A stretch of 64,000 bases of DNA, taken from positions 645,665 to 709,664 of the forward strand of contig NZ_CP021850.1 in NCBI RefSeq assembly GCF_002896855.1. The letters are read 5' to 3'. Below, piece after piece: positions 8,342-17,074 of this stretch. Numbering within the stretch: the first letter of the stretch is position 1; each line of letters starts with the position of its first letter. The DNA is from Clostridium thermosuccinogenes. GTDB lineage: Bacteria; Bacillota; Clostridia; Acetivibrionales; DSM-5807. The notes beneath the pieces are model-generated. The model did no database searches. It was not told where the DNA came from and was given only the letters and a program-made list of their open reading frames with translations. The translations under genes were made by a program, and so were the position numbers.

Positions 8342-8385
8342 AAAAAAAGCAAGTTTTAAAACTGATTTTTATAACAAACTTGCTT
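8342..8385 (-). terminator. Terminator of the sigma-like gene
   Basis: On the minus strand AGCAAGTTT pairs with AAACTTGCT and is followed by a run of seven T. It lies just past the stop at 8402. Confidence 0.75.
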
Positions 8386-8401
8386 TGTCAAATCTATTGT
8401 A

Positions 8402-9271
8402 TTAATTTAATAATAATGGAATTATTTCTTTATTATAGATTACGGTAAGTTCTTTAATAATTTTTTTCTTCCTATATTGTACGGTCCTTTCCGTTACACC
8501 ACAAATATAAGCGATTCTTTTTAAGGACCATCTGCTGTCTGTAAAATCACCATAAGAAATACCGTATTTCATGAGGTGGTTGACCATAATCAGAGTATCA
8601 ATTTTGTCCTTATCCTTTAAATAATTATCTATTATCCTGCGAATCAACGTACGGGTTTCTTTCGTGATATAATAATTATCCATGCTATCGTCTCCTAGAC
8701 CAGGTTTATATTTAATATCTGAAAAATCTGCTGGCATTGTACGGTTAAAAGATTTTATTGCTCTGTCTAAATGTGCTTTGTGTTTAATGGCCATTTTTAT
8801 GTAAGTTCTTAATTGCTTAAAGTCTTTTACCTTATTAACATCAAGTTTGTCTTTGAGAGTGTAAAATACATGGTAATAGGTTTCTTCAATGATTTCCTCA
8901 ATAAAATTTTGTTCTTCTATTGATTTATAAATATATCTATCAGTGTTTTTGAAAAACGGGTAGATGCTGCATTCTTTTAATCCCTTGTAAACGGTTAAAA
9001 AGGTTTTAATAATGCAGTCTGGGTTTTGCTTCTCTAAATCGGAAAAAAAGTCATGGAAACTTGAGTATTGTTCATAGCCATTTTGTTTATAAAATCTGTA
9101 TATGTTTTTTAAATGAGTTTTTGCAAAATATCTGCTTTCGGGAGTTTGATATTTACTTGGAGGTAGCACACGTATCAGTGCACCTTTAGGGATATTTATG
9201 CTATTTTGGATTTTAACTGCTAAGAACTTTGATTTATCGATATTGTTGCTATTAAAGTTTGCTTTACTCAT
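8402..9271 (-). CDS. Putative DNA-binding protein with sigma-70 region 4-like C-terminus
   Basis: 289-residue soluble protein of unknown family. The C-terminal 60 residues read TDSRWSLKRIAYICGVTERTVQ then YRKKKIIKELTV, a helix-turn-helix like that of sigma factor region 4 or phage regulators. The middle is helical with long charged stretches (EEIIEETYYHVFYTLKDKL). The start follows AAAGGAG with a 10 bp gap. Its position between an integrase and a primase gene suggests it regulates or helps replicate a mobile module. A true sigma factor is possible, but no region 2 was recognised. Confidence 0.55.
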   Translation of the reverse strand: MSKANFNSNNIDKSKFLAVKIQNSINIPKGALIRVLPPSKYQTPESRYFAKTHLKNIYRFYKQNGYEQYSSFHDFFSDLEKQNPDCIIKTFLTVYKGLKECSIYPFFKNTDRYIYKSIEEQNFIEEIIEETYYHVFYTLKDKLDVNKVKDFKQLRTYIKMAIKHKAHLDRAIKSFNRTMPADFSDIKYKPGLGDDSMDNYYITKETRTLIRRIIDNYLKDKDKIDTLIMVNHLMKYGISYGDFTDSRWSLKRIAYICGVTERTVQYRKKKIIKELTVIYNKEIIPLLLN

Positions 9272-9399
9272 TAAAATGCATCTCCTTTACATTGAAGTTG
9301 ATGCATTTTAATAAGAATTTCTTTTGTTTTCAAATTATTGCATAACTTTTTTTATTATAAAATTAGAATTACTTGAATCAGTACTCTATTGTTTAGAAC

Positions 9400-9625
9400 C
9401 CAATTATGCAAAAGGTTGTTGTCTGCCGTTTCGGATATATAAGATAAATAGTTGTATAAAATATTTACAGGCTGTAAGTTTCTTAATAGTATTTGTTTAG
9501 GATATATACTTTTGTAAATATCAGATATTTAGCATTTTACCTTCTACATAATACTAATAGCCACTTCAATCAAAAAATACGAAAAGACTTTACAAAGTTT
9601 TGAATAAATCTACATATATATCGTC
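9400..9625. repeat. Repeat copy A (downstream of primase gene)
   Basis: This 388 bp intergenic space (9272-9659) has no gene. Its larger part is a diverged direct copy of 14075-14315. Shared blocks include GCCGTTTCGGATATATAA (9426 onward; the partner has CAGATATATAA), a second GGATATATA near 9500, ATACTAATAGCCAC at 9551-9564 and ACGAAAAGACTTTACAAA near 9579. The two copies flank the primase gene in the same orientation. The repeated GGATATATA could be an iteron-like protein site, but that is inference. Confidence 0.7.
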
Positions 9626-9632
9626 AACGGGC

Positions 9633-9671
9633 AATAAAAACAGGCGCAGGGCTAATCCCCTACACCTGCGG
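9633..9671 (-). terminator. Terminator of the primase gene
   Basis: On the minus strand CGCAGG pairs with CCTGCG around a loop with an inner GGG/CCC pairing, followed by TTTTTATT. It begins within the last codons of the gene. Confidence 0.75.
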
Positions 9672-11411
9672 TATAAATTTTTTACTATTAAATAACAGTT
9701 GCCTATCCAGCAGCAACTCTGATTTAATCATATTCATAACATAAATGTTATACGGTTTTCTATTTTTCAAAACATCTACTATATGAGCGCGGGTGTCTTT
9801 ATCTCCAGTAAAATCACCAAAGTCTTTTGTCCCGTTGGGATATTGAATAAAAGAGATTTTATTAAAACCAGCATCAGTAAGTTTATAATAGGCCTTGATA
9901 TTTCCTTCAACCCCTGAGTAATCCTGGTCGTAACCGAGAATTATTTCTGCATCAGGGAAGTACTTTTTGAGAAGTTCTATTTGTTCGTCTGATAAACTGC
10001 AGCCCATACTGCTTACTACTGCTGTAGAATTGAGATTATAGGAATAAAGTTTTACTGCATCCTTTAATCCTTCTACAATAACAACTCTTGTAACTTCTTT
10101 ATAATTTTTCTCTACATATCTATTAAGCAGGTAAAGGTGTTCTGATTTATTAAAACCACAACTGTTGAGAATCTTTTTATTTATTTTCTTCCACATTTGG
10201 GCATTGTGCCTGTCTTCCAGAGTAGGTTCAGGATAGAGCCTGGCATCGGAATACCTTTCATAGAGAGATATTTTATGCACTGCTTCCCAATAAACTTTAA
10301 ACAGGTAATCTTCTTTTAAGAATTCTGAACGGCTGCTGTTATCATCAATAATACTTCTCGCTTGAATACCTGCAAGTTCTCCATCAGCATCAAATATAGG
10401 AAAACATATTCGGTACCGCATTGAATTAGTTTGGCAGTCTTTTGTAACGTTTTCTCCAAGGTAGAAGATATCTAGTTCTTCAAGAATATCTTCTCTAAAT
10501 CCTTTTTCTAAAAGATAGTCATACTTTTTAATGCCGTTTCTTATAAGAATATGGTTTTTAATGCAAATAATTTTTTTCTCTTCATTTTCTCTTTTAAGAA
10601 TTTCATCTAATTCTTTTTTAAGTTCGGAAATTTCTCTGTTCAAATCTGCTGTGGTCTCTTCACTCTGGGACGCTTCAATTAGTTTTTTTAATTCTTCTAT
10701 CCTGTTTTTAATACTTTTCTTTCTACTGCTGCTCCTTACTATGCCTGCTTGGAGTTTTTCAATTTCAGGGAGGTTGTCTTTATAGTTTTTGATTGAAACA
10801 TCAAAAATTGTGTTTATAATATCAGGGTATCTTTGCTTATGGGTAATCTGAATTAAGCCTATTACATCAAGATTATTAGAAAGGTTAGCCCTGCATTTAT
10901 TTTTATAGCAGCCAATCATCATGTTATCAGGATTTACATAAAAACTATCATGTCCGCATAGTGGGCAGTAGGTAATAATGAACTCGGTTTCATATTCACT
11001 GTTGTTTTTACTTGTTGGCTTAATCTTGTACCCGTTAGTTATGAAACGGAAGTGGTTTAAAATAAGCAGCATCCTGTTTAGATTTACCGACTTTTTTATG
11101 AATTCAGCCTTAAAAGGTACAATGTATAAGTTTAAGGCAAAATTTAATATATCCTGAAGGGTAATATCATTATTTATCAGTCTTTTTATATGAATATAAA
11201 GTCCTTTCTCTAACATAAATTCCTGGTCATAATAATTTTTAACCAGATTATAGTGCTTTAAGTAATTTGTATTTCCATGCTTTATGAAGTGGTCTACAGC
11301 ATAAGGAAGAATAGAGGTTATAGTAAATTTTGTATTAAAATGTTCGTTATAGAGTTTTAGCATATCTTCATAGACTTCCTTGGTTTTTAAGTTTAGTCTG
11401 AAAGTAAACAT
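9660..11411 (-). CDS. DnaG-like TOPRIM primase of a mobile element
   Basis: 583-residue protein with the parts of a bacterial-type primase. A zinc-binding segment is seen at about residues 148-173 (CPLCGHDSF ... GCYKNKC). A lysine/glutamate coiled coil follows (about 225-290), then a catalytic core with RICFPIFDADGELAGIQAR. The TOPRIM motif has E in RVVIVEGLKDAVK and D-x-D in ILGYDQDYSG. It would lay RNA primers for replication of a plasmid-like or integrative element. The N-terminal 140 residues match nothing I know. The start was set at the ATG at 11411 (AAAGGG 11 bases before); an in-frame TTG lies 18 bases upstream. The IS66 element sits just upstream and may have separated the gene from its promoter. 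Confidence 0.85.
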   Translation of the reverse strand: MFTFRLNLKTKEVYEDMLKLYNEHFNTKFTITSILPYAVDHFIKHGNTNYLKHYNLVKNYYDQEFMLEKGLYIHIKRLINNDITLQDILNFALNLYIVPFKAEFIKKSVNLNRMLLILNHFRFITNGYKIKPTSKNNSEYETEFIITYCPLCGHDSFYVNPDNMMIGCYKNKCRANLSNNLDVIGLIQITHKQRYPDIINTIFDVSIKNYKDNLPEIEKLQAGIVRSSSRKKSIKNRIEELKKLIEASQSEETTADLNREISELKKELDEILKRENEEKKIICIKNHILIRNGIKKYDYLLEKGFREDILEELDIFYLGENVTKDCQTNSMRYRICFPIFDADGELAGIQARSIIDDNSSRSEFLKEDYLFKVYWEAVHKISLYERYSDARLYPEPTLEDRHNAQMWKKINKKILNSCGFNKSEHLYLLNRYVEKNYKEVTRVVIVEGLKDAVKLYSYNLNSTAVVSSMGCSLSDEQIELLKKYFPDAEIILGYDQDYSGVEGNIKAYYKLTDAGFNKISFIQYPNGTKDFGDFTGDKDTRAHIVDVLKNRKPYNIYVMNMIKSELLLDRQLLFNSKKFIPQV

Positions 11412-11496
11412 AGCATTCAACCCTTTCAAATAAATTTTGAAAGGATTTTAACTATAATAATGGCAATATGCAAATTATGACCGTAAGCGCTTAATT

Positions 11497-13080
11497 TTAG
11501 GGTGCCTTGTATGAATCATTACGGCACCAGGAGGGTAGTTCAGGTGACCACGGTAGATAAGGTGTCAGAGATTCATGCGTCAATTCCTTTAAGCTTGGTA
11601 AATTTGTCAGTAGATGCACCAAATACATATATGGATTAAGTTGATTTGCTTTGGCAGTTTCTATCATGCTGTAGACAATAGCACTGGCCTTGGCTCCGCG
11701 AGTTGTGTCGGCAAACAGCCAGTTCTTCCTGCCTGTGACATACGGACGAATGGCATTTTCGGCTCGATTGTTGGAAAGCTCGATTCGTCCATCCAACAGG
11801 AAACGATTCAATGATTCCTTTTGATTCAATGCATATGTGATCGCTTTCCCCAGATTGGAGTTTGGCAGCGGATTTAGTTGTTGCACCCATTCCCAGAACT
11901 CATCAAGAAGGGGTTTCATATTTTTAAGTCGTTCTTCATACCGCCTTTCAGCGGATAGTTCCTCCCATTTCTTGTCCATGGCAAACAGACGGTTACAATA
12001 ATCATATCCGATAGCCGCCTTGGAAGTCTTAGTGTCAGCCCCCTGGGGAATTGCTTCTTCGAATTTGCGTTGTAAATGAGCCCAACATCCACAATGTATA
12101 ACATCAGGCACTGCATTGTAGCCACTATAGCCATCTGTCTGAAGGTAACCCGAAAAACCCTCAAGAAATCTTCGGGCATGCTGGCCGGATCGTGTCGGTT
12201 GGTATTCAAATAAAACAGCCGGGGTTGGACTTCGCCCGGAAGTGTAGACCCACATCCGCGATTCTGTCGTTGCTTTCCGTCCCGGTTCTTTTAATACCTG
12301 CAGTACAGTTTCGTCTGCATGAATCAGGGGTTCGGAAATCAAGTGCTTATGAATGGCATTGTACATTGGTTCAAGCCATTCATGGCTTGGACGTATGATC
12401 CAGTTTGCCAGGGTGGCTCTGGAAAGTGTCACCCCCTGATTTGCCCAGTCTTTCTCCTGCCGGTATAAAGGCATTCCGTTGGCATATTTCTGATACATAA
12501 CATAAGCAACTGTTGAGGCAGAAGCAAGGCTGCGTTTCATGACCGGGGCTGGAACCGGCGCTTTGACAATGTTGGCATCTCCGGTTTCCTTCTCGCAGAC
12601 GGTACACACATAATTAAAACGAATGTATCTCAATACTCTTACTTGGGCAGGGATAATCTCAAGTTCATCCCTGACATGCTCCTTGCCCAGATATCTAAGG
12701 TCAGCCTGGCAAATACCGCAAGAGCGCTTGTCCTCGTCAAGGTCACAAACAACCTCCACTACAGGAACTGTCTGTGCCAGTTCTTCCTTTGTTCTTTTAG
12801 GTTTTCTGGTATGGGCAGCCACAATTGTCTGTACGGTAGGTTCTTCTGCTTTGTTGTTCGCTTCGACCTCTGCTTCGTTGAAAAGTGAGATTTGATCGTT
12901 GTCTTCTCCTAAAACATAACGACGCTTTTCGCTGGATTGGCCGTATAGAGCTTTTTGGGATTTGATAAGAAGCTCTGTAAGCTGGTTGATACGGATTTGC
13001 TGGTTTTCCACTATTTTTTCCAGAGTGGAAACATATTCAATTTGTTCTGGCGTAAGCCCTGTAAAATTTATCTTTTGCAT
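11497..13080 (-). CDS. tnpC: IS66-family transposase TnpC
   Basis: About 527-residue DDE transposase. Visible parts are the leucine-rich coiled coil at the start (MQKINFTGLTPEQIEYVSTL), a zinc-finger-like region (CDLDEDKRSCGICQADLRYLG is split as CGIC and CTVCE), and the catalytic core with LIHADETVLQVL, YLQTDGYSGYNAV and LSNNRAENAIRPYV, whose D, D and E are the active residues. The ATG at 13080 is preferred; an in-frame GTG at 13149 would add 23 residues and neither has a strong ribosome site. It is likely translated after tnpB by coupling, and it is intact. Confidence 0.92.
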   Translation of the reverse strand: MQKINFTGLTPEQIEYVSTLEKIVENQQIRINQLTELLIKSQKALYGQSSEKRRYVLGEDNDQISLFNEAEVEANNKAEEPTVQTIVAAHTRKPKRTKEELAQTVPVVEVVCDLDEDKRSCGICQADLRYLGKEHVRDELEIIPAQVRVLRYIRFNYVCTVCEKETGDANIVKAPVPAPVMKRSLASASTVAYVMYQKYANGMPLYRQEKDWANQGVTLSRATLANWIIRPSHEWLEPMYNAIHKHLISEPLIHADETVLQVLKEPGRKATTESRMWVYTSGRSPTPAVLFEYQPTRSGQHARRFLEGFSGYLQTDGYSGYNAVPDVIHCGCWAHLQRKFEEAIPQGADTKTSKAAIGYDYCNRLFAMDKKWEELSAERRYEERLKNMKPLLDEFWEWVQQLNPLPNSNLGKAITYALNQKESLNRFLLDGRIELSNNRAENAIRPYVTGRKNWLFADTTRGAKASAIVYSMIETAKANQLNPYMYLVHLLTNLPSLKELTHESLTPYLPWSPELPSWCRNDSYKAP

Positions 13081-13156
13081 AAGATAATTGTACCATATTT
13101 CACCTGAAAAATCCAGCTTAAATGCTGTAAAATCAATACTTTTACGCACTTTTTTA

Positions 13157-13513
13157 TCAGTAGATTTCGCCTGTTCTTGCTTTTCGTATTGCTTTGGGTT
13201 GATCTATCGTCAGACCCTCCATCAGCCACCGGAATTCCTGCTGGGTAAGCCGTCTTGCTTGCTCCGGTGTACGGGGCCATTTAAAGTTCCCATTCTCAAG
13301 ACGCTTATATAGCAGTACAAAACCGTCTCCTTCCCAGAAGAGAGCTTTGAGACGATCACGACGTCTCCCACAGAAGAGGAACAGGCTCGGAGAAAAGGGA
13401 TCCATGCCAAATGTCTCTTTGATAATAGCCGCTAATCCATCAATTGACTTTCTCATGTCTGAGTACCCGCAGACAATGTAGATATCTTCTGCCCTTGTAA
13501 TATCGCCTAACAT
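13157..13513 (-). CDS. tnpB: IS66 accessory protein TnpB
   Basis: 118-residue protein of the IS66 Orf2/TnpB family, needed for efficient IS66 transposition. Family signatures are YIVCGYSDMRKSIDGLAAI near the start, FSPSLFLFCGRRRDRLKAL, FWEGDGFVLLYKRLENG and the conserved WMMEGL-like RWLMEGLTIDQPK near the end. The start overlaps the end of tnpA by 7 bp. Confidence 0.93.
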   Translation of the reverse strand: MLGDITRAEDIYIVCGYSDMRKSIDGLAAIIKETFGMDPFSPSLFLFCGRRRDRLKALFWEGDGFVLLYKRLENGNFKWPRTPEQARRLTQQEFRWLMEGLTIDQPKAIRKARTGEIY

Positions 13514-13854
13514 ATGCTTTTCAATGCCGACAGAACTGCCTCGATGGTTTCTCTGGAAGTTCCGTCATGTATATCAACACAAAAAGAAGGCAAGTGGATT
13601 GTGACTGCTGCAGATACCTTTGTCTGGTGAAATGGTACTGGGACAATTTCTTGTTCCGGTTTCTGAGGTACAAGTGATCCGGTCTCACACGCCAAGGTGC
13701 GGATTCTTCGCAGCCAGTAGTAGTACGATTTAATTTTTACATTGTTCTGGCTGCACCAACTGACAACTGTCATTCCACTGGTTTGGCAGGCTTGGATAAT
13801 CTTGCTCCACTGCTTGAGTCGGAATTCAGTTTTGGCATTTGTGATTTTATCCAT
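13507..13854 (-). CDS. tnpA: IS66 accessory protein TnpA
   Basis: 115-residue protein of the IS66 Orf1/TnpA type. The N-terminal half has a helix-turn-helix (WSKIIQACQTSGMTVVSWC, then NVKIKSYYYWLRRIR). Its start is an ATG behind AAGGAGGC with a 9 bp gap. It is the first gene of the IS66 operon and overlaps tnpB. Confidence 0.88.
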   Translation of the reverse strand: MDKITNAKTEFRLKQWSKIIQACQTSGMTVVSWCSQNNVKIKSYYYWLRRIRTLACETGSLVPQKPEQEIVPVPFHQTKVSAAVTIHLPSFCVDIHDGTSRETIEAVLSALKSIC

Positions 13855-14074
13855 ATTGAGATAGCCTCCTTAGAGATTCTAGACTTTTTAGTCAGAGTCG
13901 AAAAACTCGAAAAAGTCTAAAGACTTTTGGATGGATTATCTCATATGGACGGATAAACTTCTATGCGCACTTATATTAAGCGCTTACTTATGACCCAAAC
14001 TTTTTTATTATTTTAAAATCTGCTTTTAAGTTTGTAGAAATGTAGTTTTATGTAATTGTCCCATCATGAGGCAA

Positions 14075-14315
14075 AGAGTTCTTGTTGGCCGTTTCAGATA
14101 TATAAAAGTTATTATTCAAAATACGTTATTTGTCAAATATATGCAAACTTTAATTTTTTTATGGCTAGGGATATATAATTTTATAAGTTTGTAGTTAAAG
14201 ATATATTTTCTGTTTATGGTTCAGACATATACAAATTTTTCTTTCTATATACTAATAGCCACATCAAATGAAAAACACGAAAAGATTTATAAAATCTTTT
14301 TAATAAATTTATATA
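14075..14315. repeat. Repeat copy B (upstream of primase gene, beyond IS66)
   Basis: Diverged direct copy of 9400-9625: GGCCGTTTCAGATATATAA at 14087 onward, GGATATATAA at 14169, ATACTAATAGCCACATCAA at 14250 onward and ACACGAAAAGATTTATAAAA. The space 13996-14684 otherwise holds no gene I can support; a 68-residue open frame at 14216 lies inside the repeat and has no ribosome site. Removal of the IS66 element would put this copy directly in front of the primase gene. Confidence 0.7.
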
Positions 14316-14684
14316 TTGCTGCCTTTTTCTGGGCTATTATTGATGTTTTAAGGCATATCTTATACTGCAAGTATTCTGATAAATTGATGTTATCAATCAT
14401 AAAAAAACATGTAGAAATTTGATTTTTTCAATTCCATATGTAGAATATCAATAAGATTATTTTAAAACATGAGATTATTCTGGAGAACATTAAACTTAAT
14501 GAGATTATTAACTTTATCCAGGATTGGATTGTAGACGTAAAATATTACATTTTTATTACAATTTCAAAAAAATAGCCTATAATACGAAGCCTTCAAAAAA
14601 CACCTGTTATACTAAAAACAGAAAGTAAAAATTCAGCAAACAGTCGGCCGCTGTTAGCATATAAAAGAAAAGGAGTTGGTTCTT

Positions 14685-15014
14685 ATGATAAAAGTAGTTA
14701 ATGAATTTGGTGATTTGGTGGCAGTGGTTAAATACAATAACGACCTTGATTTCTGGGATGGCAGAAACTTTAGTTGTGGCAGTACTGGACGCCATCTTGG
14801 CATTACTAAATTAAAAGATGGCAGATATGTATTAATACATGGTACAGACTGGCAAGGCGAAAGAGATTATGCAGAGGTTGTAACAGACGAGGAAGCATTG
14901 AATGCCATTATTTCAACAGGTCATACAAAGTTATTGGAAAAGAAAAAGTTTGAGCCACTTAGAAAATTATATGAAGAGAAGTATTTAAATCAGGAAGTTG
15001 AAGAAGACGATTAA
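14685..15014 (+). CDS. Hypothetical protein, 109 residues
   Basis: Not recognised. The ATG at 14685 follows AAAAGGAG with a 9 bp gap. The product has a short beta-rich domain (MIKVVNEFGDLVAVVKYNNDL, GRHLGITKLKDGRYVLIHGT) and an acidic C-terminal helix (FEPLRKLYEEKYLNQEVEEDD). It is soluble and carries one cysteine. A strong terminator follows at once, so it is a single-gene unit. Similar small proteins are often found in mobile elements, but no function is inferred. Confidence 0.6.
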   Translation: MIKVVNEFGDLVAVVKYNNDLDFWDGRNFSCGSTGRHLGITKLKDGRYVLIHGTDWQGERDYAEVVTDEEALNAIISTGHTKLLEKKKFEPLRKLYEEKYLNQEVEEDD

Positions 15015-15041
15015 TAAGCCGAGAACTTTCTCGGCTTATTA
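15011..15041 (+). terminator. Terminator after the gene ending at 15014
   Basis: AATAAGCCGAGAA pairs with TTCTCGGCTTATT, a 13 bp stem that starts in the stop codon region. Confidence 0.8.
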
Positions 15042-15084
15042 CACTTAATGCTAAATTCTTAGATAATACTATTTGAAAAAAAGC

Positions 15085-15215
15085 AAGAAAATTAATTTTG
15101 TTTTGCCAACTCTATAAGCGCCTGACTATTTTCATTGATTATAGCGTCCACAAGACTTACGATTTCTTTTTTGGTTTTTTCATTAATAGATATTACCTCG
15201 CTATATATGATTTTG
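15085..15215 (-). pseudogene. Possible gene remnant on the minus strand
   Basis: In the 460 bp gap 15042-15504 the minus strand has a short open frame ending at about 15095. It reads NLIKIIYSEVISINEKTK, then KEIVSLVDAIINENSQALIEL, then AKQN and stop. The amphipathic helical pattern looks like a real protein tail, but no ATG or ribosome site lies upstream and a stop interrupts the frame. It may be a decayed gene end. The plus-strand frame 15135-15374 over the same bases has no ribosome site. Confidence 0.25.
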
Positions 15216-15504
15216 ATTAAATTACACCACAAAAATATATGTATAAAATTTAACTATATAGAGTTCTTGACTATCGCTCTTTGTAGTATTGTGTCAGCAA
15301 TAGCATTAAAAAGAATATATAAAGAAAGTTTTGTTGCCAAATTTTATGGAAAGATTATGCAAATTGTCTTATAATTTTTATGTGTGAATGATACAAAAAA
15401 CGGTGGTAATAAAATGAGTCTAGGCAAAGTGAAAATATTTCCAGCGTTTTTGCAGAGATAGAAATTGAAAAAGTTATGATTATTTTAAAGGAGAACAAGA
15501 GGTT

Positions 15505-17074
15505 ATGGATAATGTTACTCTAAAGCAACTTTATGATAAAGTATGCAAGAAAAAATACGGATGTGAGTATTTTAAGATGGATTTACATATACATACTCCT
15601 GCATCTAAATGCTATAAAAAGAGATTTTCAACTAATGAAGAAGAATATATCGAAATACTTGATGAAGCCTACGAAAGCGGAATTAGTATTATTGCAATAA
15701 CTGACCATAATACTGTTAAGGGATATTATGAGATGATGGATTATATAAATAATGATAAACAAAAATATAGTAAGTATGCAGGAATGCTTATATTGCCAGG
15801 TATTGAAATTTCGTGTTTTGGCAAGCATATTTTAGCCATTTTTCCTCCTGACAAGAAGCAAAATGAGTTGAATACATTTCTATATAACATAGGTATAGAT
15901 ATAAATGAACAAGGGGAAGAGGATGCTGATGCATATAAAGTAACCCCTATAGAGTTAATGAAAAGGATAAATGAAATAGGTGGCATAACTATTTTAGCAC
16001 ATGCAGATTCTTCAAATGGCATGTTAGAAAAACTTCTTCACAATGACAAGAGTGAAAACGACTCTTGGATACATAAAGGGAAAAGCCTGGCATCTATAAT
16101 AAAATCTGAACATCTTTACGGAATTAGTTTGAATGACAAGAATTTGAAAGATAAACTTTTAAAAGATATTCTTAACAACAAAGAATACAGAAGGGAAAAA
16201 AGTATTGCTGTAATATATTGTTCGGACAGTCATGGAACCCGAGATACAGAAGGCAATTACAAAGCCGATGGAAGACCTATAGGTGAGAGATATTCATATA
16301 TAAAGTTATCTGAGTTATCATTTCACGGATTAAAGATTGCATTATTAGACCCAGAGGTAAGAATATATGATGAGATACCAGGAAGCAATTACCCATATAT
16401 AGAGGGAGTTGCTATAAAAGGTGGATACTTGGAAGACCCTAAAAATCCTGATAGATTTCAGTTTTTTAGATTTAACAAAGCACTAAACTGTGTGATTGGA
16501 GCACGAGGAACTGGTAAATCAACATTATTGGATATAGTTCAATATACACTCTTCCCAGAAATAACTGATGATGAGGTTACGTTGAAATTCGATACTACCG
16601 TTGTTTTCCTAAACTATTTTGGTGATGTATATGCTTTTATTTGTGAACCTAAAATTGAGTTTGACGATTATACTAATGAATCAATAAATGTAAGGAAGAA
16701 ACCTAGTATCTATAAGTTGAGTAAAAATGGTAAATTTTATAGTAGTAGAAAAAGTAAAGAAATCTATAAAGAATTGCAAAATTTTTCATCAGTTGCTTAT
16801 AAACAACGTGCTATATTAAATTATGCTCAAGACAAAAGAGGTCCCATAGAAGTAATAAATAACCTTTTACTTATTAGTGATACAGAGAAGTACAGTATTT
16901 TACTGAAAAAAATAAAACAGAATTATGAATCTATAGAAAGTGTACTTAGAAATCAAGGCAGAGTTGAATGGAATGATTATATTAAAAGAAAACATATTGT
17001 TGAGGAAGATATGCAGGAAATAACACGTCCATTTATTGAAATACTTGAAAATAGTAAAGAAATATTTAACTTGA
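15505..17074 (+). pseudogene. PHP-domain ATPase (TrlF/Ppl-type), 5' part, split by an IS
   Basis: Residues 1-523 of a protein that would be 790 long. The PHP phosphoesterase domain (residues about 25-260) shows DLHIHTPAS, ITDHNTVKGY, GIEISC, ILAHADSS and IYCSDSHG. It is followed by an SMC-like ATPase with Walker A GARGTGKST near residue 340. PHP plus ATPase is the layout of TrlF-family proteins and of the single-gene Ppl antiphage system. The ATG at 15505 follows AAAGGAG with a 10 bp gap. The frame is broken after codon base 17074 by an IS, which leaves a foreign tail IVLTQK. Without the Walker B part the product should be dead. Confidence 0.85.

Larger units (their letters stand above)
11483..13987 (-). 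mobile_element. Complete IS66-family insertion sequence
   Basis: A 2.5 kb element with three genes (tnpA, tnpB, tnpC) on the minus strand. The tips are GTAAGCGCTTAAT at 11483 and its inverted partner ending in GCGCTTAC at 13987, the usual GTAAGCG start of IS66. It is flanked by TTATGACC at 11475-11482 and 13988-13995, a perfect 8 bp duplication of the length expected for the family. It lies between the primase start and repeat copy B. Confidence 0.95.

Noticed and set aside
14216-14422. 68-residue plus-strand open frame
   Set aside because: It lies inside repeat copy B, has no ribosome site, and the frame is not kept in copy A.
15135-15374. 79-residue plus-strand open frame
   Set aside because: No ribosome site; the opposite strand reads more like a protein tail.
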